DNA of 64,000 bases, taken from CAYLPJ01 sp964385465. GTDB lineage: Bacteria; Planctomycetota; Phycisphaerae; SM23-33. How positions within the stretch are numbered: the stretch's first letter is position 1; every line of letters begins with the position of its first letter. Shown piece by piece: positions 7,397 through 16,653 of this stretch. The DNA is taken from contig CAYLPJ010000021.1 of the NCBI GenBank assembly GCA_964385465.1, positions 1-64,000 of the forward strand. Direction: 5' to 3'. The position numbers and the translations under genes were made by a program. The notes under the pieces were generated by a model. That model saw nothing but the letters and a program-made list of their open reading frames with translations. It ran no database searches and was not told where the DNA came from.

Positions 7397-10300
7397 CTAC
7401 GGGGCCTCGTTCGCGCGGCCGGTCAGGCAGCGGAGGCGGCCGGCCTGGGTGGCGAGGAAGGCACGGCCCTCGGTGACGGCGATGGCGTCCCATGCCGGCG
7501 GGGCGTCGAGGCGGAGTTGGCCGAGCTTCCTGCCGGTCTCGGCGTCGACGGTCCAGAGCATCCCGCCGTGCTTGCCCGCCAGCGCGGCGCCCTGGGCGGC
7601 GAGCTTCTCGACCCGGTCGGCGGCGAAGGGGTCGGCGAAGGCCTTGTCCTCGTCGACCATCGCCGGCGGGCCGGCGACCAGCAGCGTCCGCCCGGCCAGG
7701 GCGATGGCGCGGACGTGGAAGGGCAGGTCCTTCGTCCAGCGTACGTCCAGCCGGGGCCGGGGCCCGCGGCGGCGGCGCCGGGCCTTCTTCCCGCCGTCCT
7801 TGTCGGCCTTGCGCCCGGGCACGGTGGGGACCTTGCCCATGGCGAACAGTTGGTACTTCACGGGCGTGGTCCACTTGTAGTAGGCGGGCTTCCGCCCGTA
7901 GCCGTAGACGCACTCGGTGTCGAAGGCCAGCACGTGCCCGGCGGGCATGACGCGTCCGGCCTGGGGCCAGCCGCCGGCGCCCTCGTCGAACCCCTTGCCG
8001 TAGACCCAATACGAGCGATGCCACCACGCCCCGTCGAGGAAGCCGGTGGGGCTGAAGAGGTGGAACCCGCCGGGGCCCTCCGGACGGATGCCGGTGGGGT
8101 CCACGTGCGGGCGCTCGCCGTCCATCGTGATCTGTTGGGATCGCATGTACAGCCACTCGCCGTCGGTCGAGAGCACGTCCGGCAGGGCGACGGGCATGTT
8201 GTGGCGGTGCATGTGAGACTGAAGCGGCTTTCCCGCCGGGTCCCGGTCGTCCATCACGGTCACGCCCAGCAGCTTTCCGGTGGCGGCGTCGAGGCGGGTC
8301 AGCCGCAGCCCCCCGTCGAGGAACATGCTCCGGCCCGCGACGCAGCGGGCGACGCCGTCCTCGCCGACCAGCACGCTGCCGGGCACCGGCCAGGCCGACT
8401 CGACCTGCTCGAACGCGACGATCCGCCGCTGCCCGGGCCCCGCGCGGAACCGCCAGATGAGCTCACCGTCGCCGGCGCGAAGGCAGTACACCCGCCCGTC
8501 GTTGCAGCCGAAGAGCACATGGCCCTTCCACACGGTGGGCGGCGAGTCGATCCGTCCGCCGGCGACGAACCGCCACAGCCGCCTGCCCGTCGCGGCGTCG
8601 AGGGAGTGGATGGCATGCGTGTCGGTTGCAGCCAGGAACACCCGCCCGCCGGCCACGACCGGCGCGGTCAGCCGCCCGCCGATCTCGACGGACCACGCCT
8701 CGGCGAGCGTCGCCGGCACGGTGGCGGAGCAGGCCCCGCTGCGTGCGTTGTTCCCGCGGTAGGTGGGCCAGTCGTCCGCGCCGGCCGGGGCGCCCTCGCC
8801 CGCCTTGCCGAACGCCGGGCCCTTCCGCAGCGCCGGCTCGGCCGGGACGGGCGCGGGGCTCTCTGCCGCCGGCGCCAGGGCGTTGAAGCCGAACAGCTTG
8901 GACTCCATGTAGCACGCGCAGCTGTGCGGCGTCGCGTAGAGCAGGCCGTTGCAGGGCAGCACGCCGTAGAGGCAGCCCCCCCGGACCCAGTGGTTGACGT
9001 CCCAGTGCTTCGTGGCCGGGTCGATGAACTCCGTGCCCGTCCGCGACGGGATGAGGAACCGCTCGGTCGCCTTGGACCGGTAGCAGCGCTGGTGCATGAA
9101 GAACGCCCGCGTGTCGGGCTTGATCCGCTGAGCGACCTTGCCGGTCCGCGGATCCAGGCCGACGAACTCGCCGCTGTCCCGCGACCATGCGATGGCCCCG
9201 CTCCAGACGAGCCCGCCGACGACCAGCAGGTCCTCGGGGCAGTAATGCCCGGACGGCGGCAGCTCCGCCGACCAGAGCGCCTCGCCGCTGTTCGCCGACA
9301 GCCCGCAGACGCGCCCGTCGCCGCCGGTGAACAGCACCACGCCGTCGTGCAGCACCAGCGTTGCCCCGTAGGAGCGGGCCAGGGCGTCGGGCTTGACCTT
9401 GCGGCCCCGGAGGTACTTGTTCGTTTTGGGCGCGAAGTGGCGCGGCGTGCTGGACAGCTTCGCCGGCGGCTCGGACGCCCAGAGCTCCTTGCCGTCCGCC
9501 ATCGCCAGGCAGACGATCCGCTCGCCGTCGTGGCAGAACGCCCGGTCCGCCGTCGCCGCCAGCGACAGCGGCACGATCGGTTGGCTGCGGGACCAGCGGA
9601 CGCTGCCGCTGTTGGCGTCGAGGGCCAGGAGCTTTCGCGGCCGGCGCCGCCAGGCGTAGTCGAACGCCACGCGGTTGCGGGCGTCGCCGATGCTGTTGGT
9701 ACGCGGCTTGTAGCCCAGCTTCTCGCCACCTTCGTTGACCATCGCCAGAAGCGTGTCGCCGACGAGCAGCATCTCCTCCGTCGCGGCCGTGGCGTCGAAC
9801 GTCCGGATCGTCTTGCCGGTCGCGGCGTCGAGGCAGGTGACGGGCCCGTTGATCGACAGCGTGACGTAGACCCGGGCGGCGCGTGCGATCAGCCGGCGGG
9901 GGAGCTGCCCCGGCCCGGACTTGAAGGGCCAGAGGTGCGTGTGCCACTCGGGGATCTCCCGCTTCCACAGCACCGTGCCGTTGAACGCGTCGCGGGCGAT
10001 CAGCCGCCACCGGGGCGGCAGAAGGATGGAGTGGTGGGGGCCCTCGTCGAAGATGTAGAACAACCGCCCGCCGGCCGACACGGCCGCGCTGAGGCTGGCC
10101 ATGCGGTCGTGATGCCGCGCCCACCGGGGGCTGCCGACCCACTGGAGCCGCCGCGGCGGGCCGATGATCTCGTCGTCGGCGACGGCGTTGTTGGTCGCAT
10201 CGTGGAGATAGTGCGTCCACTCGTCGATGGCGTCCGGGCGGGGCTTGGCGACGGTCCGCCAGCGGTCTCCGGTCCGTACGTACGCCACGCCGCCGGGACG

Positions 10301-10687
10301 GACCACGCGGAGGACCTCCGCGACCGTCACGCCGAGGCGGGGGAGGTCCTCGGCCACCGCCAGCGTGGCCAGGTCGTCCGCGTAGGGCAGCCGCCGGCCA
10401 GGGAAATCGTCCACCGCCACCGGCCCGTACAGGCCGCGCCCGGCGATGTACTGCCGGGCAACGGCGAGTTTCGCGGCGTCGGTGTCCACGCCGTGGACGA
10501 GGAAGGCCTCGCCGGCGTGGAGGTCGGCCGTCAGCTTGCCCTCCCCGCAGCCGACGTGGACGATCAACCCGCCGGTCACGCCGGTGCGTTCGAGGATCTG
10601 CGGCCCCGTGGGCTCCTCGGCCGCCGTCGTTGCCGCCCCCGCCCCGAACGCCGCCACAACCGCCAGGAACCTTGCCGTCTTTCGCAT
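7397..10687 (-). CDS. Exported methyltransferase-like / PQQ-type beta-propeller fusion protein
   Basis: The 1096-residue product begins MRKTARFLAVVAAFGAG with a signal peptide ending near TTAAEE, after GGGAGCGA. Residues about 30-160 resemble a class I SAM methyltransferase: GLIVHVGCGEGKLTADL is motif I, VDTDAAKLAVAR follows, and VLRVVRPGGVAYV is the typical late strand. The rest is a long quinoprotein-like propeller with repeated strands such as RLIARDAFNGTVLWKREI, CLDAATGKTIRTFDA and SLDAATGRRLWRFVAGGRI. This fusion recurs in planctomycetes, but its substrate is unknown. An exported protein would not normally meet SAM, so the first domain may have another role. It is divergent from the SprT-like gene. 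Confidence 0.8.
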   Translation of the reverse strand: MRKTARFLAVVAAFGAGAATTAAEEPTGPQILERTGVTGGLIVHVGCGEGKLTADLHAGEAFLVHGVDTDAAKLAVARQYIAGRGLYGPVAVDDFPGRRLPYADDLATLAVAEDLPRLGVTVAEVLRVVRPGGVAYVRTGDRWRTVAKPRPDAIDEWTHYLHDATNNAVADDEIIGPPRRLQWVGSPRWARHHDRMASLSAAVSAGGRLFYIFDEGPHHSILLPPRWRLIARDAFNGTVLWKREIPEWHTHLWPFKSGPGQLPRRLIARAARVYVTLSINGPVTCLDAATGKTIRTFDATAATEEMLLVGDTLLAMVNEGGEKLGYKPRTNSIGDARNRVAFDYAWRRRPRKLLALDANSGSVRWSRSQPIVPLSLAATADRAFCHDGERIVCLAMADGKELWASEPPAKLSSTPRHFAPKTNKYLRGRKVKPDALARSYGATLVLHDGVVLFTGGDGRVCGLSANSGEALWSAELPPSGHYCPEDLLVVGGLVWSGAIAWSRDSGEFVGLDPRTGKVAQRIKPDTRAFFMHQRCYRSKATERFLIPSRTGTEFIDPATKHWDVNHWVRGGCLYGVLPCNGLLYATPHSCACYMESKLFGFNALAPAAESPAPVPAEPALRKGPAFGKAGEGAPAGADDWPTYRGNNARSGACSATVPATLAEAWSVEIGGRLTAPVVAGGRVFLAATDTHAIHSLDAATGRRLWRFVAGGRIDSPPTVWKGHVLFGCNDGRVYCLRAGDGELIWRFRAGPGQRRIVAFEQVESAWPVPGSVLVGEDGVARCVAGRSMFLDGGLRLTRLDAATGKLLGVTVMDDRDPAGKPLQSHMHRHNMPVALPDVLSTDGEWLYMRSQQITMDGERPHVDPTGIRPEGPGGFHLFSPTGFLDGAWWHRSYWVYGKGFDEGAGGWPQAGRVMPAGHVLAFDTECVYGYGRKPAYYKWTTPVKYQLFAMGKVPTVPGRKADKDGGKKARRRRRGPRPRLDVRWTKDLPFHVRAIALAGRTLLVAGPPAMVDEDKAFADPFAADRVEKLAAQGAALAGKHGGMLWTVDAETGRKLGQLRLDAPPAWDAIAVTEGRAFLATQAGRLRCLTGRANEAP

Positions 10688-10713
10688 GATTCGCTCCCTG
10701 ATTGCCTGCCGCG

Positions 10714-10743
10714 AGCATAGCCTCTTGTCTCGTGCCTGGACAA
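10714..10743 (-). promoter_or_regulatory. Probable promoter of the methyltransferase/propeller gene
   Basis: Minus-strand TTGTCC and TATGCT with an 18-base spacer lie 27 bases before the start at 10687, within the short gap between divergent genes. Confidence 0.4.
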
Positions 10744-10788
10744 GGGCCCAGACTTGACCTCCGCCACGCCGGCTGCACACTGGGGGCC

Positions 10789-11976
10789 ATGAGACGACTG
10801 CGCATTCGAGGACTGGTGAAGCTGGCCGACCAAGTCCGGCGGGAGTTGGCCGCGCCGATCTCCGCAGAGGCCCTGGACCGCGTCCGCGGGCGGGTCGGCG
10901 AGGCCGTCGAGTACATCCAGACGCTGCTGGACGACGAGGGTCTGACGCCAGACGCCATGCCCGCGCCCACGCGGAAGGCGTTCCTGTTCCTCAAGGACCT
11001 CGACCTCGACGCCGTCGAGCCCTCCGCCGACGCGACGGGGCCCGGGCTCGGTGCCGGCTCGGTCGGGCTGACCGGTCTCAGCTCGCTGGTCCGCCGGACC
11101 TGCGAGGGGCTCGCGGACGTGGCCTCGTGCGACGCGGCCAACGAGATCCACGAGGTACTGTGCCGCCATCGCGAGGCAATCGACCGCGTCATGGACGACG
11201 ACGGCCTGACCGTCGGCCACCTTAAGGATCGCGGGCGGCGGGAGCTGGCGTGGGTGAGGTACTTCACCGACCGCGAGCACTTCGACGCGTACGTCGACGC
11301 CGTCGCCCGCGCCCGCCCGGCGTTCGAGCAGGCGATGGGCCCCGACGGCCGCTATCGCCCGCCGGCGAGGGTCCAGTTCACGCCGATGAAGGGCATCTAC
11401 CGCATCCGTGCCCGCCGGGACGGCACGCGGGTGGCGCTGCCCACGCCGATGATCGCCGCCGGCGAGGACGCGTATGTGCTGCTCGCCGGGGCCGCCTTCC
11501 GCCGCGAGAAGCACGACGAGGCCATCCATCGCCACATGCTCAGCGACGCCTACCAGGACGTCCTTGCCGAGTTGGAGACCCTCGCGGGCGGGCGCGGGGG
11601 CTTCCGGGGGATACACCACGACCTCGCGGCCGCGTTCGAGCGGGTCAACGCCGCGTATTTCGATGGCCGGCTGAGCCGCCCGACCCTCACGTGGGGGCGG
11701 GGGTTCACGATGCGGAAGTTCGGGCACTACGATGCGGTGCACGACACCGTTTTGGTCAGCGCCACGCTGGACGCCGCGGACGTCGCGTCCTGGCTGGTGG
11801 ACTACATCGTCTACCATGAGCTGCTGCACCGCGAGTTGGGCGTGGCCTGGCGCAACGGCCGACGGGCCATGCACACCCCCGAGTTCCGCCAGGCCGAGCG
11901 CCGCTTCCGTCGCCTGCGCGAGGCCGAAGCCGCCCTGGCCGGGCTCGCTCGGCGCATGCGTGCCGGAACTTCATGA
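10789..11976 (+). CDS. SprT-like zinc metalloprotease domain protein
   Basis: The 395-residue product ends in a SprT/Spartan-type domain: FERVNAAYFDGRLSRPTLTWG is the family's leading motif, and YIVYHELLH gives a HExxH zinc site at residues 343-347, with a further histidine in RAMHTPEFRQAERR. SprT-like proteins are cytoplasmic zinc proteases; eukaryotic relatives digest DNA-protein crosslinks. The N-terminal two thirds is mostly helical and charged and I do not recognise it. No signal peptide is seen. The start MRRLRIRG at 10789 was chosen because translation upstream would run into the promoter of the divergent gene. Confidence 0.8.
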   Translation: MRRLRIRGLVKLADQVRRELAAPISAEALDRVRGRVGEAVEYIQTLLDDEGLTPDAMPAPTRKAFLFLKDLDLDAVEPSADATGPGLGAGSVGLTGLSSLVRRTCEGLADVASCDAANEIHEVLCRHREAIDRVMDDDGLTVGHLKDRGRRELAWVRYFTDREHFDAYVDAVARARPAFEQAMGPDGRYRPPARVQFTPMKGIYRIRARRDGTRVALPTPMIAAGEDAYVLLAGAAFRREKHDEAIHRHMLSDAYQDVLAELETLAGGRGGFRGIHHDLAAAFERVNAAYFDGRLSRPTLTWGRGFTMRKFGHYDAVHDTVLVSATLDAADVASWLVDYIVYHELLHRELGVAWRNGRRAMHTPEFRQAERRFRRLREAEAALAGLARRMRAGTS

Positions 11977-12011
11977 CGCCGCAGCAGGAAAGCAGGGCGT
12001 GGGGGGGCGAA

Positions 12012-13235
12012 TCAGTCGGCGGGTGAAGGCTGTCTCACGGGGTTCTCGTACCAGATGACGGCGTTGAGGTCGCGCTCTTCGCAGGTCATGGCGTCCAGGT
12101 CGCCATCGGCGTCCAGGTCCAGCAGTTCCACCAGGTCGTACTTGATCCCTCGCGGGCCGGCGATGTCGTGGCCGAGCCATTCGCCGGTCTCCTCGGCCGG
12201 GGCGGCCAGCCACATCATGCCCGTGCGGCGTTTGCTTGCGCCCTCGCAGGTGAAGACGACATCGTTTCGCCCGTCGAGGTCGATATCCCCGACGGCCAGG
12301 GCCTTTGCGCTGCCAGCGGGTTCGGGGATGGCCAGCTCGGTCGTCCGCCATTTCAGGCCGGTGCGGTCGAGGCGATGGTGGCAGAGGATGAGCCGCGGCT
12401 TGGTGGCGACCAGCAGGTCCTCCAGGCCGTCGTTGTCCAGGTCCCCTCGGGCGAGGAACATGGTCTGCTTCCCGGTCGGCCCGACGCGGTGCATCGGCCA
12501 GGGGCGTTTCTGCGCCTCCCCGGGGCCGGGGTTGGCCAGCCAGTAGCAGCCCGAGCCCTTGCCGCGACGCTCGGTAACCAGGGCGTCGGCGTCGCCGTCG
12601 CCGTCCATGTCCGCCGCCAGCAGCGTCATGATCCACGCCGCGTCGGTCAGCTTGTGCCACCGCCATGCCGACAGGTCGCGGGGGTCTTGTGGGGCCTGGA
12701 ACCACCCGACGGCCGCGCCGTTCTTCCCCGCGGCCAGCAGGTCCACGCCGTGTCGGCCGTCGATGTCGGCGGGCGCGGCGAACATCCATCGCATCTTCTT
12801 CTGCGCGGCGGGCAGGGCGGCGGTGGCCCATGCGTCGGGGTCGAGATACGCCTTGGGGTCGGCGGGCGCCCAGTGGACGAAGATGCTCCGCGAGCCGCCC
12901 TCGCAGCAGGTGACCACGTCCATGCGTCCGTCGCTGTCGAGGTCGACGAGCACGGCGTCTTCGACGGCGGGGGTCTTGCCGACGGTTACGCCCTCCCAGC
13001 GCCGGCTGGCCTTGCCGGGGCCGGGGTTGATGCAGACGCGCGTGACGCCGCCTTCCTCCCAGCCGGTGGCGACGTCGGGCAGCCCGTCGCCGTTGACGTC
13101 GGCGAGGCGCACGCCGTCAGCGCCGCGGGAACTGTCGTCGATGATGTGGCGGGCCCAAGGCTTCTCCGCCACGGCGGCCGACAACAGACTGCATGTCGCG
13201 ACGGTCGCGGCCAGTGTGCGAGGCACGGTGAGCAT
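12012..13235 (-). CDS. Secreted FG-GAP/VCBS repeat protein
   Basis: The 407-residue product begins MLTVPRTLAATVATCSLLSAAVA, a signal peptide, after AAAGGAA. Calcium-loop repeats of FG-GAP/VCBS type recur along its length: ADVNGDGLPDVATG, VDLDSDGRMDVVTC, ADMDGDGDADALVT, GDLDNDGLEDLLVA, GDIDLDGRNDVVFT and LDLDADGDLDAMTC. Such DxDxDG loops build a calcium-binding beta propeller on exported proteins. No catalytic domain is attached, so a binding or structural role is likely. The gene faces the SprT-like gene tail to tail. Confidence 0.88.
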   Translation of the reverse strand: MLTVPRTLAATVATCSLLSAAVAEKPWARHIIDDSSRGADGVRLADVNGDGLPDVATGWEEGGVTRVCINPGPGKASRRWEGVTVGKTPAVEDAVLVDLDSDGRMDVVTCCEGGSRSIFVHWAPADPKAYLDPDAWATAALPAAQKKMRWMFAAPADIDGRHGVDLLAAGKNGAAVGWFQAPQDPRDLSAWRWHKLTDAAWIMTLLAADMDGDGDADALVTERRGKGSGCYWLANPGPGEAQKRPWPMHRVGPTGKQTMFLARGDLDNDGLEDLLVATKPRLILCHHRLDRTGLKWRTTELAIPEPAGSAKALAVGDIDLDGRNDVVFTCEGASKRRTGMMWLAAPAEETGEWLGHDIAGPRGIKYDLVELLDLDADGDLDAMTCEERDLNAVIWYENPVRQPSPAD

Positions 13236-13265
13236 GGGGCGTTCCTTTCCGATCGAGCGCCGTCT

Positions 13266-13294
13266 ATGGTAGCGGGCCGGGCAAAATGCGGCAA
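13266..13294 (-). promoter_or_regulatory. Probable promoter of the FG-GAP protein gene
   Basis: Minus-strand TTGCCG, 17 bases, then TACCAT, about 30 bases before the start at 13235, between this gene and the divergent msrB. Confidence 0.4.
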
Positions 13295-13339
13295 TCCTTT
13301 GGCCCGGGCGGCCCGTACAATGAGATAGAGGATGGTGAT

Positions 13340-13873
13340 ATGAGCAAGGCGACATACGTACTGATGGCCGTTGTGCTGGGGGGCGGTTGGCTTGCCGGAT
13401 GCAGCCAGGGCCGACAGGCCCCCGCTTCCGGTGGAACGACGACGCGTGCGGCCGGGGAGAGCGAGATGGACGACAAGGTCGTCAAGACGGACGCCGAGTG
13501 GCGCAAGCAACTGACCGAGCAGCAGTACTACGTGGCGAGGCAGGCGGGCACGGAGCCGGCGTTCAGCGGGAAGTACTGGGACAGCAAGGCCGAAGGCGTC
13601 TACGCGTGCGTCTGCTGCGGCCAGCCGCTTTTCGACTCGAAGACGAAGTTCAAGTCCGGCTCGGGCTGGCCGAGCTTCACCAGCCCGGTCGGCGGGGAGG
13701 CCGTGGACAAGCGCGGCGACCGGAGCCACGGAATGGTCCGGACGGAGGTCGTGTGCAGCCGCTGCGACGCTCACCTCGGGCACGTCTTCGAGGACGGCCC
13801 CGAGCCGACGGGCCTGCGGTACTGCATCAACTCGGCGTCGTTGGATCTGCGTCCGCGGGACGCCAACGAATAG
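13340..13873 (+). CDS. msrB: Lipoprotein peptide-methionine (R)-S-oxide reductase MsrB
   Basis: The 177-residue product has a lipoprotein signal (MSKATYVLMAVVLGGGWLAGC) followed by a complete MsrB domain. The two zinc CxxC pairs are CVCCGQ and CSRCDAHLGHVF, SGWPSFTSPV is the substrate-site motif, and RYCINSASLDL carries the catalytic cysteine. It reduces methionine R-sulfoxide in damaged proteins, here apparently on the periplasmic side of a membrane. A periplasmic reductase needs electrons, commonly from a DsbD-type protein; a dsbD-like gene occurs at 43942 in this window, though it is not adjacent. The start at 13340 was chosen for the lipobox. Confidence 0.92.
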   Translation: MSKATYVLMAVVLGGGWLAGCSQGRQAPASGGTTTRAAGESEMDDKVVKTDAEWRKQLTEQQYYVARQAGTEPAFSGKYWDSKAEGVYACVCCGQPLFDSKTKFKSGSGWPSFTSPVGGEAVDKRGDRSHGMVRTEVVCSRCDAHLGHVFEDGPEPTGLRYCINSASLDLRPRDANE

Positions 13874-14023
13874 CCTTCGCCGCCCCGGACGGGACGGCGT
13901 ATTTCCGATGTTGACATGCGGACATCCGCGCGGCAGCATTGGCGGTACCGTAGCCCGCGGAGGGGACTTCCGGGCGCGCTGCATGCCGCCTCTCCGACAC
14001 TGGTTTCCCACGAGGGCCGCTTC

Positions 14024-15988
14024 ATGGCCGCGGAATCAACCGATGGACGATCGCCCGGGGGCGAGGGCCCATGGCGGGCGCGAATCGACGAGCTCGAGGC
14101 GCTGCTGGCCCGCGCCGAGCATGCCCGGGATGAGGCCGCGGGCGAGGCCGACCTGCTCCGCGGCGTGCTGGATTGCGCGGAAGACGCGGTTTACATTCAC
14201 GATCGACGCGGCCAACACGTGTTCGTCAGCGCCGGCGCCTGCCGCATGCTGGGCTACACGCGCGAGGAGTTGCTGGCGCTGTCTGTGCCCGGGATTGCCC
14301 CGGACTTCGAGGAGGGGTTCTACAGTCGTGCCTGGGAGACGGCGTTCCGGGAGGGCTTCGTTCGCGTCGAGGGCCAGCACCGCCGCAAGGACGGCACGAT
14401 CATTCCGGTGGAGGTCTCCGCCTCGCCGCTTCACCAGGCGGACCGGCCGCTGGTCGTCGCCGTCGCGCGGGACATCACCAGGCGCCTGGCCCGCGCCGCG
14501 GCGCTGCGCGAGAGCGAGCAGCGCTATCGCGAGCTGGCCGAGGCCATGCAGGACGGTGTCTACACCGCCGATGCCGAAGGCCGCGTTACCTATGTCAACG
14601 GGGTGATCGAGCGGCGCAGCGGCATCCCGGCCGAGGACTTCATCGGACGTGACGTGCTGGCGCTCGTCCGCCCGGAAGACCGTCCCCGGGGGCGGGAGAA
14701 CCTCCGTCGCGCCCTGGCCGGCGAGCAGGTGCATCCGTTCGAGATATCGTACGACACCGGTGGCGGCCAGCGGCTGGTCGTCGAGGTCAACCTCTCTCCG
14801 ATCGTCCGAGACGGGGAGGTGGTCGGCGTGCTGGGCGTCTCCCGGGACGTCACCGAGCGGCGGCAGGCGGAGGAGGAGATTCGGCGGCTCAACGCTCGCC
14901 TCCGCCGCCGCGTGGCCGAACGGACCGCCAGCCGCGACCAGACCGAGGCCCGCTACCGGTTCCTTTTCGAGGACGGCCTGGCCGCCAACGCCGTGGTCGC
15001 TCCCGACGGGAGGATCGTCGAGGCCAACCGGGCATTTGCCCACGCCCTGGGCTACGAGCGGGAGGAGTTGACCGGGCGCCCGAGCGAGGAGTTGTTCGTT
15101 CCCGAAGACCGCGAGCTGGCGCGCAGCTACCACGAGATGAACCTCCGCGGCGAGACGGTGGGGCGGGCGGTGGAGCTGCGGATGCTCGGCCGGCAGTCCG
15201 TGCGGACGTTTCTCTTCGCCCCGGGCCTGGCGGAGGTCCGCGAGGGCGAGCGGCTGATCGGCCTGCTGATCAGCGCGATTGACGTCACCGCGTTGCGCCG
15301 GGCCTCCGAGGCCCTCGCGGCCGCCCATCGCAAAGCCACCATCGCCGCCGAGAACGAACGTCGGCACGTGGCTCGGGAGCTGCACGACTCGCTGGGCCAG
15401 TCGCTGGTGGCGCTGAAGCTCGCAGTCCAGACGGCCAAGGCCGCCTACGACGCGGGGGACGAGGAGGGCGTCCGCCGGACGCTGGGCCAGGCCGGTCAGA
15501 CGTCCGCGCACATGATCGCCGAGGTACGGAGCATCTGCTACGGGCTGTATCCGCCGGCGCTGGAGTCGCTGGGTCTGGCGGCGGCGGTCAAGCAATTGGC
15601 GCGGACGGTCCAGCCACCCCCGGAAGTGGACGTCTCCTGCGATGTCGAGGCCGAGGATGTCCGCCTGGCCCCCGAGGCGGAGATCGCCGTCTTTCGCGTC
15701 GTCCAGGAGGCGCTGCGGAATGCCCTGGCCCACAGCCGTGCCGGACGCGTGACGCTGAGCCTGTCGGCGCCGGCGAACCGGCTGGTCGTCTCCGTGGTCG
15801 ATGACGGAACCGGTTTCGACGTCGACGCCCGCCGGGACGGGCTGGGCCTGACCACCATGCGCGAGCGGACGGCGGCGGCCGGGGGGCGGCTGCGCATCGC
15901 CTCGCGCCCGGGACGGACGGAGGTCCGGGCGGACGTTCCCCGCGGTTCCCAGATCGCTGAAGAGGCCTGGCCGCCGGATCGCGCATAA
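14024..15988 (+). CDS. Cytoplasmic PAS-domain sensor histidine kinase (NarL/HisKA_3 type)
   Basis: The 654-residue product has a short coiled region (about 15-45), then three PAS domains (roughly 50-170, 180-300 and 320-435; repeated AEDAVYIHD, YVNGVIERRSGIP and VVAPDGRIVEANRAF patterns). A HisKA_3 dimerisation domain follows with the phospho-acceptor His454 in RHVARELHDS, and then a HATPase domain with VVDDGTGFD and GLGLTTMRERTAAAGG. No transmembrane segment is seen, so it should sense a cytoplasmic signal or redox state. No response regulator lies next to it, which makes it an orphan kinase. An ATG further upstream (13916) is possible but adds an arginine-rich tail without similarity. Confidence 0.88.
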   Translation: MAAESTDGRSPGGEGPWRARIDELEALLARAEHARDEAAGEADLLRGVLDCAEDAVYIHDRRGQHVFVSAGACRMLGYTREELLALSVPGIAPDFEEGFYSRAWETAFREGFVRVEGQHRRKDGTIIPVEVSASPLHQADRPLVVAVARDITRRLARAAALRESEQRYRELAEAMQDGVYTADAEGRVTYVNGVIERRSGIPAEDFIGRDVLALVRPEDRPRGRENLRRALAGEQVHPFEISYDTGGGQRLVVEVNLSPIVRDGEVVGVLGVSRDVTERRQAEEEIRRLNARLRRRVAERTASRDQTEARYRFLFEDGLAANAVVAPDGRIVEANRAFAHALGYEREELTGRPSEELFVPEDRELARSYHEMNLRGETVGRAVELRMLGRQSVRTFLFAPGLAEVREGERLIGLLISAIDVTALRRASEALAAAHRKATIAAENERRHVARELHDSLGQSLVALKLAVQTAKAAYDAGDEEGVRRTLGQAGQTSAHMIAEVRSICYGLYPPALESLGLAAAVKQLARTVQPPPEVDVSCDVEAEDVRLAPEAEIAVFRVVQEALRNALAHSRAGRVTLSLSAPANRLVVSVVDDGTGFDVDARRDGLGLTTMRERTAAAGGRLRIASRPGRTEVRADVPRGSQIAEEAWPPDRA

Positions 15989-16020
15989 AAGAGACGGCGC
16001 CGCCCGGGGGCAACGCCGTC
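15985..16020 (-). terminator. Intrinsic terminator of the cold-shock gene
   Basis: On the minus strand GACGGCG and CGCCGTC pair across a GC-rich loop and are followed by TCTCTTTTA, 24 bases after the csp stop codon. Confidence 0.7.
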
Positions 16021-16043
16021 GCGAGGGGTCTGTCTGTGGCGGG

Positions 16044-16256
16044 TCAGAGGCTGTCGTCCACGCGTCGGACGTTGGCGGCCTTGGGGCCCTTGGGGCCCTG
16101 AGTGACCTCGAGTTCCACGGCCTCGCCCTCTTCGAGGGACTTGAAGCCCTGGCCGCTGATGTCGCTGTAGTGGACGAACACGTCCGTGCCGTCCTCGGCC
16201 GTGATAAACCCGTAACCCTTGGTGTTGTTGAACCACTTCACTGTGCCGGTCGTCAT
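16044..16256 (-). CDS. csp: Cold-shock domain protein
   Basis: The 70-residue product is a single cold-shock domain. GTVKWFNNTKGYGFI contains the RNP-1-like motif KGYGFI, DVFVHYSDI the RNP-2-like motif, and TQGPKGPKAANVRRV the usual C-terminal end. It binds single-stranded RNA and DNA as an RNA chaperone in the cytoplasm. Its promoter lies about 215 bases upstream, so the transcript has a long leader as in known cold-shock genes, where the leader controls temperature-dependent stability and translation. The gene ends at its own terminator and is therefore monocistronic. Confidence 0.97.
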   Translation of the reverse strand: MTTGTVKWFNNTKGYGFITAEDGTDVFVHYSDISGQGFKSLEEGEAVELEVTQGPKGPKAANVRRVDDSL

Positions 16257-16471
16257 GCAACTGCTCCTTCAAAAGCTTCGTGGCAAGGGAGATTTGCCGG
16301 GACCTCACCGGCGCGCGCATTGTCTGCGAGGGGGTACGACAGCGAGAGCCCTGAAGAGACGTGATGCAACGTTGTGGCGTCCAGCAAACCCGCCCGGCTG
16401 CCACGCCGGGCTCCCCCGCGGGCCGAGAAACGCTTCTCCTGATACTGCCCGGGAGGCATCGAATCGAGGGT
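16257..16471 (-). promoter_or_regulatory. Long 5-prime leader of the cold-shock gene
   Basis: No coding frame of interest lies between the csp promoter and its start codon, giving an untranslated leader of about 210 bases. Long leaders with thermosensitive folding are characteristic of csp mRNAs. I could not identify a conserved cold-box sequence by eye. Confidence 0.5.
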
Positions 16472-16500
16472 ATTGTGACACGCCGAACGCGCCCTGTCAA
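16472..16500 (-). promoter_or_regulatory. Sigma-70-type promoter of the cold-shock gene
   Basis: Minus-strand TTGACA is a perfect -35 box, followed after exactly 17 bases by CACAAT. It is the best housekeeping-type promoter seen in the window. Confidence 0.7.
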
Positions 16501-16653
16501 TGCCCCCGGCATTTTCTTTCACAGCGGCCCGGGCGATTTGCCGTAAGATGCACGCAAGCTTTCCTCGCTCCCGCGACGATATACAATTCCTGGCCCCCCG
16601 GGGCCGCCGGCGCGATGGACGCGCCGCTCGACACAACACCATGGAGGTCTGCC

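Noticed and set aside
7352..10720. Very long open frame on the plus strand opposite the methyltransferase/propeller gene
   Set aside because: High GC content keeps the antisense frame open. The translation is Arg/Pro/Gly-rich without domains, while the minus strand encodes clear families. The same applies to long antisense frames at 22-1737, 14036-15733, 21223-24468, 31868-34054, 37730-40993, 52444-54828 and 58935-62042.
13911..13939. Sigma-70 promoter for the histidine kinase (TTGACA at 13911)
   Set aside because: The -35 box is perfect but the best -10 at 17 bases is CAGCAT, so I did not list it as a feature.
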